Below the pieces are notes generated by a model. That model was not told the origin of the DNA and did no database searches. It saw only the letters and a program-made list of their open reading frames with translations. Below, in pieces: positions 1 through 5,943 of a stretch of DNA of 7,768 nt. The stretch covers positions 1-7,768 of the forward strand of contig DGUV01000005.1 of the NCBI GenBank assembly GCA_002395775.1, in the 5' to 3' direction. The position numbers were made by a program, and so were the translations under genes. Every line of letters begins with the position of its first letter. Position 1 is the first letter of the stretch. This DNA comes from Prevotellaceae bacterium UBA4301. GTDB lineage: Bacteria > Bacteroidota > Bacteroidia > Bacteroidales > Bacteroidaceae.

Positions 1-950
1 ATGCCGCCCAAGTCGGCCATCATCGAGCCCATCATGCCACCTGGCAGTCCGCATCCGAGCAGAAGGCTGGACATGTGCTTGTTGGCGGGGTTGATGAAAT
101 AGCCAAGCCAGTCGTCGATGAATTCTTGTGTCAGTGAGCGGGCCTTCATGTAGGCGTTCATGTTGATTTCTGGTACATCAAAGCCTTCGTTCTTGAGCAT
201 CGACTGCACGCTGATGATGTCCGGGTGGACCTTACCCCAAGAGAGGGGCTCGATGGCGGTGTCGATGATGTCGGCACCATTGTTGCACACCTCCAGGATG
301 CTGGCCATCGAGAGTCCGGGACCCGAGTGGCCGTGGTACTGTATGATGATGTCGGGATGGTTCTTCTTAATCATGCCCGTGAGCTTGCCCAGCATGGCGG
401 GTTGTCCGATGCCAGCCATGTCCTTGAGGCAAATCTCGGCAGCGCCAGCCTCAATCAGTTGGTCGGCAATGTTGCTATAGTATTCGGCCGTATGGATGGG
501 GGAGTTGGTGATGCACAGCGTGGCTTGCGGAATCATGCCTCCCTCTTTGGCGTACTGGATGCTGGGGATGATGTTACGCACGTCATTCAGTCCGCAGAAG
601 ATGCGTGTGATGTCCGTTCCTTGCTTTTTCTTCACTTTGTACATCAACTTGCGGACGTCGTCGGGCACGGGATACATGCGCAGCGCGTTGAGTCCACGGT
701 CGAGCATGTGGGTCTTGATGCCCACTTCGTTGAAGGGCTTACAGAAGGCGCGTACAGCCTCGTTGGGGTTCTCGCCAGCCAGCAGGTTGACCTGTTCGAA
801 GGCGCCGCCGTTGGTTTCAACTCTGTCGAAGCATCCCATTTCGATGATGACGGGCGCAATGCGTGCCAACTGGTCCTTGCGGGGCTGAAACTTGCCTGAA
901 CTCTGCCACATGTCGCGGTAAACCAGGCTAAATCTTACTTTCTTTTTCAT
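1..950 (-). CDS. Biotin-dependent carboxyltransferase, OadA/PycB-like (partial, 3' end off the left edge)
   Basis: The frame is open from the ATG at 950 to the window edge and gives about 316 residues. They form the TIM-barrel carboxyltransferase domain of the oxaloacetate decarboxylase alpha / pyruvate carboxylase subunit B family, which moves CO2 between carboxybiotin and a keto acid in the cytoplasm. Visible family marks are RDMWQS near residue 12 (usual form RDAHQS, metal Asp kept), the DRGLNA segment with its substrate Arg, LKDMAG with the lysine that is carboxylated in relatives, and YHGHSG with the two metal histidines of the usual HTHDTSG. The His of RDAHQS is Trp, and the segment that carries the catalytic Thr in pyruvate carboxylase reads differently here (LSWGKVHP), so this is a divergent clade and the exact substrate is uncertain. 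It follows folB by 27 bp. There is no Shine-Dalgarno before the ATG, which is normal in Bacteroidetes. Any C-terminal biotinyl domain would lie outside the window. Confidence 0.85.
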   Translation of the reverse strand, partial: MKKKVRFSLVYRDMWQSSGKFQPRKDQLARIAPVIIEMGCFDRVETNGGAFEQVNLLAGENPNEAVRAFCKPFNEVGIKTHMLDRGLNALRMYPVPDDVRKLMYKVKKKQGTDITRIFCGLNDVRNIIPSIQYAKEGGMIPQATLCITNSPIHTAEYYSNIADQLIEAGAAEICLKDMAGIGQPAMLGKLTGMIKKNHPDIIIQYHGHSGPGLSMASILEVCNNGADIIDTAIEPLSWGKVHPDIISVQSMLKNEGFDVPEINMNAYMKARSLTQEFIDDWLGYFINPANKHMSSLLLGCGLPGGMMGSMMADLGG

Positions 951-977
951 ATGATGTTATTGTTTAGCTTTTTATCT

Positions 978-1337
978 TTACTCTCCTCTCGTTTCCACTT
1001 CCACTCCTGCACCTTCGCAATCCAATCCCGTAATGGGTGGAGCCAGCTTGGTGATGCGCACTCGTGCGCCCGACAGGGTGGGGTGGGCAGACATAAGCCT
1101 CCGGCCAATGCGGCCTGCAACATGCTCGAGCAACTGGCTGGGCACGGCCATCTCCTGACGGACAAGTTCTGCCACGTCAGCATAGCTCACCGTGTCACCG
1201 AGATGGTCGGTGAGGGTGGAAGCCTCATTGCTGCTTTCAACCTCCACGCTGACCAGGAAGTCGGCCCCCACCTGGCGTTCCTGTTCCATGACGCCGTGGT
1301 GTGCCCTTATCCTTATATTATTAATGAATATCTTCAA
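978..1337 (-). CDS. folB: Dihydroneopterin aldolase
   Basis: A 119-residue cytoplasmic enzyme of folate synthesis that splits 7,8-dihydroneopterin into 6-hydroxymethyl-dihydropterin and glycolaldehyde. The length is normal for FolB. Family marks are the HHGV segment at 13-16 followed by EQER (Glu near 18-20), GDTVSYADV at 47-55 with Tyr52, the pterin-binding Glu in LLEHVA at 69-74, and Lys97 in RITKLAPP, which matches the catalytic lysine. The start is TTG at 1335-1337. An in-frame stop lies just upstream, the next Met (residue 17) is already past the HHG motif, and TTG leaves the usual dozen or so residues before that motif. A strong AGAGGAG lies 8 bases upstream, inside the tail of the preceding gene, whose TGA overlaps the TTG as TTGA. 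FolB is therefore probably translated by coupling to that gene. Confidence 0.92.
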   Translation of the reverse strand: MKIFINNIRIRAHHGVMEQERQVGADFLVSVEVESSNEASTLTDHLGDTVSYADVAELVRQEMAVPSQLLEHVAGRIGRRLMSAHPTLSGARVRITKLAPPITGLDCEGAGVEVETRGE

Positions 1338-1837
1338 CTTTCAATCTCCTCTTCGCTCTCTCCGGGAATGTATTTCTTCAGGGCTCTCACCACACCGGCC
1401 TTCCACGTGTTAATGGTCTCACCCTCCAGCGAGAGACTGCTTACCAGTTTCACCACATTCTCAATGGGCATTTGGTAGCGCAGCATGCCGGAGATGAGTT
1501 TGGCATAGTTCCAAAACTCTTGGTTGAACTTCTCGTTAAGTCCTTCGATGGTAATCTTGTATCCCCGCTTGTTCTGGAACTGGAAGTCGTAACGTTTCGT
1601 TCCATTGGGGTTTATGGCCTTAATAATGCGTCCCTGGCTCACACTCTTGGGAATCATGATGCCTTCGTCGTCATCCATCAGACCTGTGAATATCTCATAA
1701 GGATGCCCGTTGAGCAGTCCCACGAAGGCCACCCATCGGTCCTTGTTGTTTTGGAATCGAACTACATCACACTCAAGCACTTCTGGCCGTACTTCCACTA
1801 CCTCGGGTTGCAGGACTTCGTTTTCTTGTTGTTCCAT
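1334..1837 (-). CDS. Stand-alone C-terminal (TSCPD-like) domain of class II ribonucleotide reductase
   Basis: A 167-residue soluble protein with no signal peptide or membrane segment. From residue 17 it resembles the C-terminal accessory domain of adenosylcobalamin-dependent ribonucleotide reductase (NrdJ, TSCPD family) as found in Bacteroidetes. Matching segments are RPEVLECDVVRF (17-28), HPYEIFTGL (45-53), IMIPKSVSQGRII (60-72), EFWNYAKLISGML (107-119) and the MPIENVV / INTWKAGV segments (123-150). It lacks the catalytic reductase barrel, and it ends in an acidic ESEEEIES tail rather than the cysteine-rich zinc/redox tail of the full enzyme. The reductase barrel is not next door: upstream is a divergent promoter region and a nitroreductase. 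The start is ATG at 1837, about 13 bases from the predicted transcript start. It is first in a run with folB. The match was made from memory of the family; the function is unknown and could be regulatory or an interaction with ribonucleotide reductase. Confidence 0.68.
   Translation of the reverse strand: MEQQENEVLQPEVVEVRPEVLECDVVRFQNNKDRWVAFVGLLNGHPYEIFTGLMDDDEGIMIPKSVSQGRIIKAINPNGTKRYDFQFQNKRGYKITIEGLNEKFNQEFWNYAKLISGMLRYQMPIENVVKLVSSLSLEGETINTWKAGVVRALKKYIPGESEEEIES
1346..1352 (-). promoter_or_regulatory. Ribosome binding site that decides the folB TTG start
   Basis: The minus strand reads AGAGGAG with 8 bases to the TTG at 1337. This is an unusually good Shine-Dalgarno for this genome, where other starts in the window lack one. 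It lies inside the last codons of the upstream gene and supports both the TTG start and re-initiation at the TTGA overlap. Confidence 0.65.
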
Positions 1838-1856
1838 ATTAGGCTGATTGATGATG

Positions 1857-1887
1857 CAAAATTAAAAATTATTTTGTAAATTTGCAA
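1857..1887 (-). promoter_or_regulatory. Bacteroidetes-type promoter for the ribonucleotide reductase domain gene, folB and the carboxyltransferase
   Basis: On the minus strand a -33 TTG (plus CAA at 1885-1887) is followed after 20 bases by TAATTTTG (plus CAAAATTA at 1857-1864), which matches the Bacteroidetes TTTG / TAnnTTTG sigma-ABfr pattern. The transcript would start near 1850 and leave a leader of about 13 bases before the ATG at 1837. It is the only clear promoter for the three-gene run to its left. Confidence 0.65.
1877..1884 (+). promoter_or_regulatory. -7 element of the nitroreductase promoter
   Basis: TAAATTTG is an exact TAnnTTTG match on the plus strand, about 20 bases before the nitroreductase ATG. 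No good -33 TTG lies 19-20 bases upstream (the nearest, at 1848-1850, is 26 bases away), so this promoter may be weak or need an activator. It directly adjoins the -33 element of the divergent promoter, so the two cannot easily be used at the same time. Confidence 0.5.
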
Positions 1888-1903
1888 CAGATATTGAAAA
1901 TTG

Positions 1904-2650
1904 ATGCAAATGAAGGAATGGATTCAGTCGCGTAGGACGATACGCAAGTACAAGTCAGTGCCTGTCGATGATGCTTTGTTGAACGAATTGCTTGCCCTTG
2001 CTGGTCGCACGCAGACGATGGGCAACTTGCAACTCTACAGCGTGGTTGTCACGCGTAGCCAGGAACAAAAGGAACGTCTCTCACCAGCCCACTTCGGTCA
2101 GCCCATGGTCACGCAGGCACCTGTCGTGCTTACCATTTGTGCAGACTTCAATCGCACCAGTGAGTGGTGTCGCCAGCGGAAGGCCAATCCTGGCTATGAC
2201 AATTTCCTGAGTTTCATCAATGCTGCAAGCGATGCCTTGCTTTTCACCCAGACCTTTTCTTGTCTGGCAGAGGAGGCTGGTCTGGGCGTGTGCTATCTGG
2301 GCACTACTGTCTATCAGCCCCTTCAGATCATCGAGACCCTGCAGCTGCCACGCCTTGTCATGCCCGTTGCTACCCTCACCGTGGGATGGCCTGACGAGTC
2401 GCCGGCTCTTTCCGACCGACTTCCTGTGGCTGCCTTTGTCCATGACGAGACCTATCACAACTACTCGCCAGCCGACATCGACCAACACTATGCAGCCAAG
2501 GAGAGCCTGCCAGAGAATCAGCACTTCGTTTCCATCAATCACAAGGAAACGCTGGCGCAGGTGTTTGCAGAAATCCGATATACAAAAAAAGACAATGAAG
2601 CATTGTCTCAAGTCTTCCTCGATGCCCTTCGGCAACAAGGCTTCCTGTAA
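1904..2650 (+). CDS. NfsA-like nitroreductase family protein (FMN, NAD(P)H-dependent)
   Basis: A 248-residue cytoplasmic flavoprotein of the nitroreductase fold, closest in layout to the NfsA/FRP branch. It probably reduces nitro compounds, quinones or flavins by two-electron steps; the physiological substrate cannot be read from the sequence. Marks in order are SRRTIRKY at 9-16 (FMN phosphate-binding Arg), TQTMGNLQLYSVVV at 36-49 (the usual APTSSNxQ region, altered to QTMGNLQ), the long helix DALLFTQTFSCLAEEAGLG with CYLG at 110-133, and the GWP motif at 161-163, followed by DRLP. Length fits NfsA (about 240). The start is ATG 1904 or ATG 1910, and both keep the first motif; a TTG at 1901 is in frame but less likely. 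It is the only plus-strand gene, divergent from the reductase-domain gene and convergent with dnaA at 20 bp. Confidence 0.88.
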   Translation: MQMKEWIQSRRTIRKYKSVPVDDALLNELLALAGRTQTMGNLQLYSVVVTRSQEQKERLSPAHFGQPMVTQAPVVLTICADFNRTSEWCRQRKANPGYDNFLSFINAASDALLFTQTFSCLAEEAGLGVCYLGTTVYQPLQIIETLQLPRLVMPVATLTVGWPDESPALSDRLPVAAFVHDETYHNYSPADIDQHYAAKESLPENQHFVSINHKETLAQVFAEIRYTKKDNEALSQVFLDALRQQGFL

Positions 2651-2670
2651 TCTGTCAGTGTAAGAGTCTT

Positions 2671-4065
2671 TTATCCCCTGATCTTTCCCTCCACTTCGCT
2701 TACCTGTTGTGCGAAGGCCTTGTCCACGGCTATGCGGTCTTTGACCTGACTGATGGAGTGGAGCACTGTGGCATGGTTGCGTCCACCAATGTGCAGGCCA
2801 ATTTTGCTGGTGCTCAGTTTGGTGTGCTTCTGTGTCAGGAACATGGCTACTTGTCTCACAATAACGATATTGGCCTTGCGGCTTTTTGAGAAGACATCAT
2901 CCTGGCTCACCTTCCAATATTCGCAACAGGCATTCACAATCTGTTCCAGCGACACCTGTTTGCTTTGTCGCTTTACGGTGCGCCGCACGATTTGCTCTGC
3001 CATGTCGAGGTCTATTTCGTGGTTGTAAACGACCGAGTAGGCCAGCAGGGAATTGACGATGCCTTCCAGGTCGCGCACACTCTCATAGGAATGTCCGGCC
3101 AGATAGTTGACCACATCGTCGGGGATGGTAAGTCCGTCGCGACGAATCTTGCTGAGCAATATTCTCCGACACAGTTCCTGCGTGGGCTTCTCGAGTTCGG
3201 CAGTCACTCCCCACTTGAAGCGGGTGAGCAGCCGTTCTTCCATGCCCTTGAGTGTCGATGGCGGGCGGTCGCAGGTCATGATGATTTGTTTGCCATTCAT
3301 CTTCAGGTGATTGAAGACGTGGAAGAAGGCATCCTGCGTGGCTGTCATGGTGCTGCTTGCCAGCTCCTGTATGTCATCGATGATGAGTGTGTCGATGGTT
3401 TGGTAGAAGGCGATGAAATTGTTGAATGTGTTGGTGCGTCGGCTTTCGGTAAACTGCACCATGAATTGGTGGGCAGCTACGTAGAGGACACGATGCTTAG
3501 GATGCAGCTCTTTGATGCGCATGCCTATGGCATTGACCAGGTGGGTCTTTCCTACGCCAGAACTGCCGTGGATGAAGAAGGGGTTGAAGGTGGTCTGTTT
3601 GGGGTTGTCGGCAATGGCCTTGCCTACGCTGTAGGCGAACTTGTTGCTTTCTCCTTCTATGAAGTTCTCGAAGCGATATTCCTGATTGAGCTGCGGGTCG
3701 AGGTCGTCGGTTGATGGCTTTCGTGGAGCCTGCAGCTTGTCGTCCTTCCCCTTGCGCAGTTTGGCATTGGTGGGGGTTGTTTCGCGGTCAATGGTGGTGT
3801 CGTCGGTCTTCTGAATACGGTAGGTGATGAAGGTGTCTTTGCTATAGACACGCCACATTACGTTGTGCATCAGTTTCTTGAACTGGCCGTCGAGCATCTC
3901 GAAGAAGAATTCCGAAGGCACGCGCAACAGCAATTCCTTTCGTTCCTGATCATAGGTTACGAAATCGATGGGTTGGAACCAGGTGCGGAAGTCCTGTTCC
4001 GTCACGTTGCACTTGATGATTTCAAGGCAGCGCGCCCACTTAATAGCTGATGCCGTTTCGTCCAT
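2671..4065 (-). CDS. dnaA: Chromosomal replication initiator protein DnaA
   Basis: A full-length 464-residue DnaA, the AAA+ ATPase that opens the replication origin. Domain I (1-85) contains the W..CL / FRTWFQPI pattern used for DnaB contacts. A short charged linker (about 90-125) forms domain II. Domain III has Walker A GSSGVGKT at 167-174, Walker B LIIDD at 227-231, sensor I around IIMTCDRPP (261-269), the box VII arginine finger in LLTRFKWG (Arg282) and sensor II SVRDLEG (329-335). Domain IV (from about 370) carries the DNA-binding signature IVRQVAMFL, then IGLHIGGRNHATVLHS (422-437). All key residues are present. Its ATG follows the stop of the MCE gene with no gap (TAG-ATG). No promoter of the usual type was seen just upstream, so expression probably depends on the amidase promoter. 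dnaN is not next to it, and no DnaA box cluster was seen nearby. Confidence 0.97.
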   Translation of the reverse strand: MDETASAIKWARCLEIIKCNVTEQDFRTWFQPIDFVTYDQERKELLLRVPSEFFFEMLDGQFKKLMHNVMWRVYSKDTFITYRIQKTDDTTIDRETTPTNAKLRKGKDDKLQAPRKPSTDDLDPQLNQEYRFENFIEGESNKFAYSVGKAIADNPKQTTFNPFFIHGSSGVGKTHLVNAIGMRIKELHPKHRVLYVAAHQFMVQFTESRRTNTFNNFIAFYQTIDTLIIDDIQELASSTMTATQDAFFHVFNHLKMNGKQIIMTCDRPPSTLKGMEERLLTRFKWGVTAELEKPTQELCRRILLSKIRRDGLTIPDDVVNYLAGHSYESVRDLEGIVNSLLAYSVVYNHEIDLDMAEQIVRRTVKRQSKQVSLEQIVNACCEYWKVSQDDVFSKSRKANIVIVRQVAMFLTQKHTKLSTSKIGLHIGGRNHATVLHSISQVKDRIAVDKAFAQQVSEVEGKIRG

Positions 4066-4950
4066 CTACTTCGCCTTTTTCCCAATGAGTGAGAAGTGGA
4101 CATATCGGCTTGGGTTCTGCTTTAAGTCCTCAAGTAAATTGGTGGCGCTGTTCACGGTCTGGTTTAGGTTGCCGTAGAGGCTTGTGTCGTTGAGCAGCAG
4201 TCCAAGGCTGCCTTCGTTGCTGTTCAGTTTGTCGGTGGCGGCCTGCACGTTGTTCATTGTCGTGTTCACCTTGCTCACAGTGCCTTCCAAGTCCAGCTTG
4301 GCCAGATTGTCTGTCAGCTGGACGGCATTTTCGCCCACCTTGTTGAAAGTCGATGTCATCTGCGGGAGGTCCTTCTTCAAGAGCTGGTTCAGTTGCACAC
4401 TGCTCTGGTTCAGGTTAGCTGTGATGAGTTCGGCATTCTCCATCACTTTGGGCAAATTGGGGTTCTGAGCCAGTGTGTTCAGGGTTTGTATGAGCGAATC
4501 GACGTGTGCCAACACCTCCTGCACCTTAGGCATAACCTCGGCAGCAGCCGTCATCAGCCCGTTGGCCGTGGCTCCGGTGATGGTGTCGCCGGGCATATAG
4601 CGGTCGGCGGGGTTGGGACCCATGGTCAGGTTCAGTGTGCATCCGCCCAGCATGGCCTCGTCCAGCGCGGCAATTGTGCCGTGAGGAATCTTCACGTTAC
4701 GCTTCACGCTGATAGCCACCACCACAGTGCCGGGCTTATTGTAGTCATAGCTGACATTTGATACGATACCGATATTGAATCCGTCAGCATAAACCGTACT
4801 CGACTTTGACAAGGCTTTGGCATCCTTGAAGGTAATGTAGTAGGTGTCGTTGGCGTCAAACAGTTTCACGCCCTTTAGGAAGTTCATTCCCAAGAAGAGT
4901 AGCACCAATGCAGCAATGCCTGTTATTCCTATCTTTACTTCTCTTTTCAT
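4066..4950 (-). CDS. MCE-domain lipid-transport protein, MlaD family
   Basis: A 294-residue protein anchored in the inner membrane by one N-terminal segment (about residues 8-25), followed in the periplasm by an MCE domain (about 37-112, with the SSTVYADGFNIGIV core and LGGCTLNLTMG) and a long Asn/Gln/Leu-rich helical region (about 140-275). It ends with GSLGLLLNDTSLYGNLN and RYVHFSLIGKK, a tail I associate with Bacteroidetes MlaD proteins. MCE proteins form hexameric rings that carry phospholipids between inner and outer membrane with an ABC transporter (MlaE/MlaF type). Those partners are not in this window, so it may work with a transporter encoded elsewhere. The ATG overlaps the amidase stop as ATGA, and its TAG touches the dnaA ATG. 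The family is clear; the transported lipid and direction are inferred. Confidence 0.9.
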   Translation of the reverse strand: MKREVKIGITGIAALVLLFLGMNFLKGVKLFDANDTYYITFKDAKALSKSSTVYADGFNIGIVSNVSYDYNKPGTVVVAISVKRNVKIPHGTIAALDEAMLGGCTLNLTMGPNPADRYMPGDTITGATANGLMTAAAEVMPKVQEVLAHVDSLIQTLNTLAQNPNLPKVMENAELITANLNQSSVQLNQLLKKDLPQMTSTFNKVGENAVQLTDNLAKLDLEGTVSKVNTTMNNVQAATDKLNSNEGSLGLLLNDTSLYGNLNQTVNSATNLLEDLKQNPSRYVHFSLIGKKAK

Positions 4951-5702
4951 TTGTAGTAGTTCTTAAATGCGTTGTATATGGCTCTTGCCATCTTGGCAAT
5001 ACCGTCTTTGGAGTTCAGGAATTGTTCTTCCTGTCGGTTGTTTATGTATCCCAGCTCAATGAGGGCACTGGGCATGGATGTGTTTCTCAGTACCAGGAAA
5101 CCTGCCTGAAACACGCCCTTGTTTACGCGGCCTGCGTGTGTGGCAAACTGTTGTTGTACCAGTCCGGCAAACTTCACGCTCTGTTTCATGTGTGTGTCCT
5201 GCATCAGTTCGAAGATGATGTACGATTCGCTCGATCGCGGGTCGAAGCCTTCGTACTTCTCCTCGTAGTTGGCCTCCAGTGTGATTACAGAGTTCTCTCG
5301 CTTGGCTACAGCCAGGTTGTCGGCAGCGCGGTGCATACCCAGTGTGTAGGTCTCTGTACCTCTGGCCGTGGTGCCAGCCTTTCCGGCAGCAGTGGAGTTA
5401 GTGTGAATGGAGACAAACAGGTCTGCCTTATTGCGGTTGGCGATGCGTGCACGCTCGTCCAGTTCCACAAACTTGTCCGTCTTTCTCGTATATATAACTT
5501 TTACATCGGGGCAGTTCTGCTCCACCAGCCGGCCAAATTCCAAGGCAATCGCCAGGTTGATGTTCTTTTCCTTTGAGATGAAGCCTAACGCACCAGCATC
5601 TTTTCCGCCATGTCCGGCATCGATGACAAGTGTGTAGGCACAAGCCTCGCCTGCACAAAGCAGGCCGACCACTACCATCAGGATTGTTAATGCTCTCGTC
5701 AT
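4947..5702 (-). CDS. N-acetylmuramoyl-L-alanine amidase, Amidase_3 (AmiC-like)
   Basis: A periplasmic zinc enzyme of 251 residues that cuts the amide bond between MurNAc and the stem peptide, as in daughter-cell separation. A Sec signal peptide (MTRALTILMVVVGLL...ACA, cleavage probably after residue 22) leads straight into the catalytic domain with no AMIN or LysM domain. Zinc ligands are His31 (DAGHGG), Glu45 (SKEKN) and His100 (SIHTN), and the catalytic Glu216 lies in ALIELGYI. Residues about 113-180 form an insert of the kind that in E. coli AmiB/AmiC holds the regulatory helix, so activation by an EnvC- or NlpD-like partner is possible. The frame extends upstream to 5765, but the ATG at 5702 is preferred because it starts the signal peptide and because a promoter lies at 5723-5753, inside that extension. 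Its stop overlaps the MCE gene (ATGA). Confidence 0.93.
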   Translation of the reverse strand: MTRALTILMVVVGLLCAGEACAYTLVIDAGHGGKDAGALGFISKEKNINLAIALEFGRLVEQNCPDVKVIYTRKTDKFVELDERARIANRNKADLFVSIHTNSTAAGKAGTTARGTETYTLGMHRAADNLAVAKRENSVITLEANYEEKYEGFDPRSSESYIIFELMQDTHMKQSVKFAGLVQQQFATHAGRVNKGVFQAGFLVLRNTSMPSALIELGYINNRQEEQFLNSKDGIAKMARAIYNAFKNYYK

Positions 5703-5722
5703 AAAGCGCACATTTTGCGGTG

Positions 5723-5753
5723 CGAAGTTACGAATTATTTTGCAAAGCACAAA
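5723..5753 (-). promoter_or_regulatory. Promoter of the amidase-MCE-dnaA run
   Basis: On the minus strand TTTG (plus CAAA at 5750-5753) is followed after 19 bases by TAACTTCG (plus CGAAGTTA at 5723-5730), one base off the Bacteroidetes TAnnTTTG element. Transcription would begin near 5716, about 14 bases before the ATG at 5702. This placement argues against the longer amidase start at 5765. Confidence 0.65.
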
Positions 5754-5793
5754 GCGAAAAAACATATTTTTTGCGGGTGCTAATGTATCTTAG

Positions 5794-5863
5794 GTTCGAT
5801 GTGTGGCGAACTTATGTTCGGGGTGTATTGAACATATATTCGACAGGTCGGACAAGTATGTTC
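5794..5863. promoter_or_regulatory. Operator-like cluster of GTTCG/CGAAC and TATGTTC elements
   Basis: The non-coding stretch between the amidase promoter and the efflux terminator contains GTTCG at 5794-5798, then CGAAC-TTAT-GTTCG (5807-5820), a perfect 5-bp inverted repeat with a 4-base spacer. It also holds three copies of the 7-mer TATGTTC: 5813-5819 (plus), 5830-5836 (minus) and 5857-5863 (plus). The form CGAAC-N4-GTTCG resembles the Gram-positive LexA box, but no LexA gene is present and Bacteroidetes regulators differ, so the bound protein is unknown. It lies about 90-150 bases upstream of the predicted amidase transcript start. It could instead be a structured RNA element or a chance cluster. 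Confidence 0.35.
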
Positions 5864-5884
5864 TCTGATATATATATGAATACA

Positions 5885-5918
5885 AAAAGCGCCTCCTCTT
5901 GAGGGGGGAGACGCTTTT
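5885..5918 (-). terminator. Rho-independent terminator of the RND efflux operon
   Basis: The outer stem AAAAGCG (5885-5891) pairs with CGCTTTT (5912-5918). After one C/A mismatch an inner stem of six pairs, one of them G-U (5893-5898 with 5905-5910), closes a six-base loop. Read on the minus strand the hairpin ends in a TTTTT run and begins 25 bases after the stop of the outer-membrane channel gene. The plus strand also ends in TTTT, so it may stop transcription both ways. Confidence 0.85.
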
Positions 5919-5943
5919 CAGTTGAAGAGTGGGGGAATAGGGG

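Noticed and set aside
225..899. Plus-strand open frame of 224 residues at the left end
   Set aside because: It lies opposite the carboxyltransferase, whose minus frame has clear conserved motifs. The plus frame follows from the codon bias of the real gene.
2081..2638. Minus-strand open frame of 185 residues
   Set aside because: It is antisense to the nitroreductase and has no recognisable domain.
2620..2648. Weak inverted repeat at the end of the nitroreductase gene as a dnaA terminator
   Set aside because: The stem is only 4-5 pairs with a bulge and has no T run on either strand.
2965..3714. Long plus-strand open frame opposite dnaA (249 residues)
   Set aside because: It is the antisense shadow of the well-supported dnaA frame; its translation shows no family motifs, and no start signals or promoter were seen.
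4908..5576. Plus-strand open frame of 222 residues
   Set aside because: It is opposite the amidase, which has all its zinc and catalytic residues. The plus frame is low-complexity Val/Leu/Ser-rich and unsupported.
5703..5765. N-terminal extension of the amidase by 21 residues
   Set aside because: The promoter elements at 5723-5753 fall inside it, and the signal peptide begins at the later Met.
2651..5765. Replication origin or DnaA boxes near dnaA
   Set aside because: I read for TTATNCACA-type 9-mers and found no exact copies or clusters in the gaps around the dnaA operon. The origin may be elsewhere.
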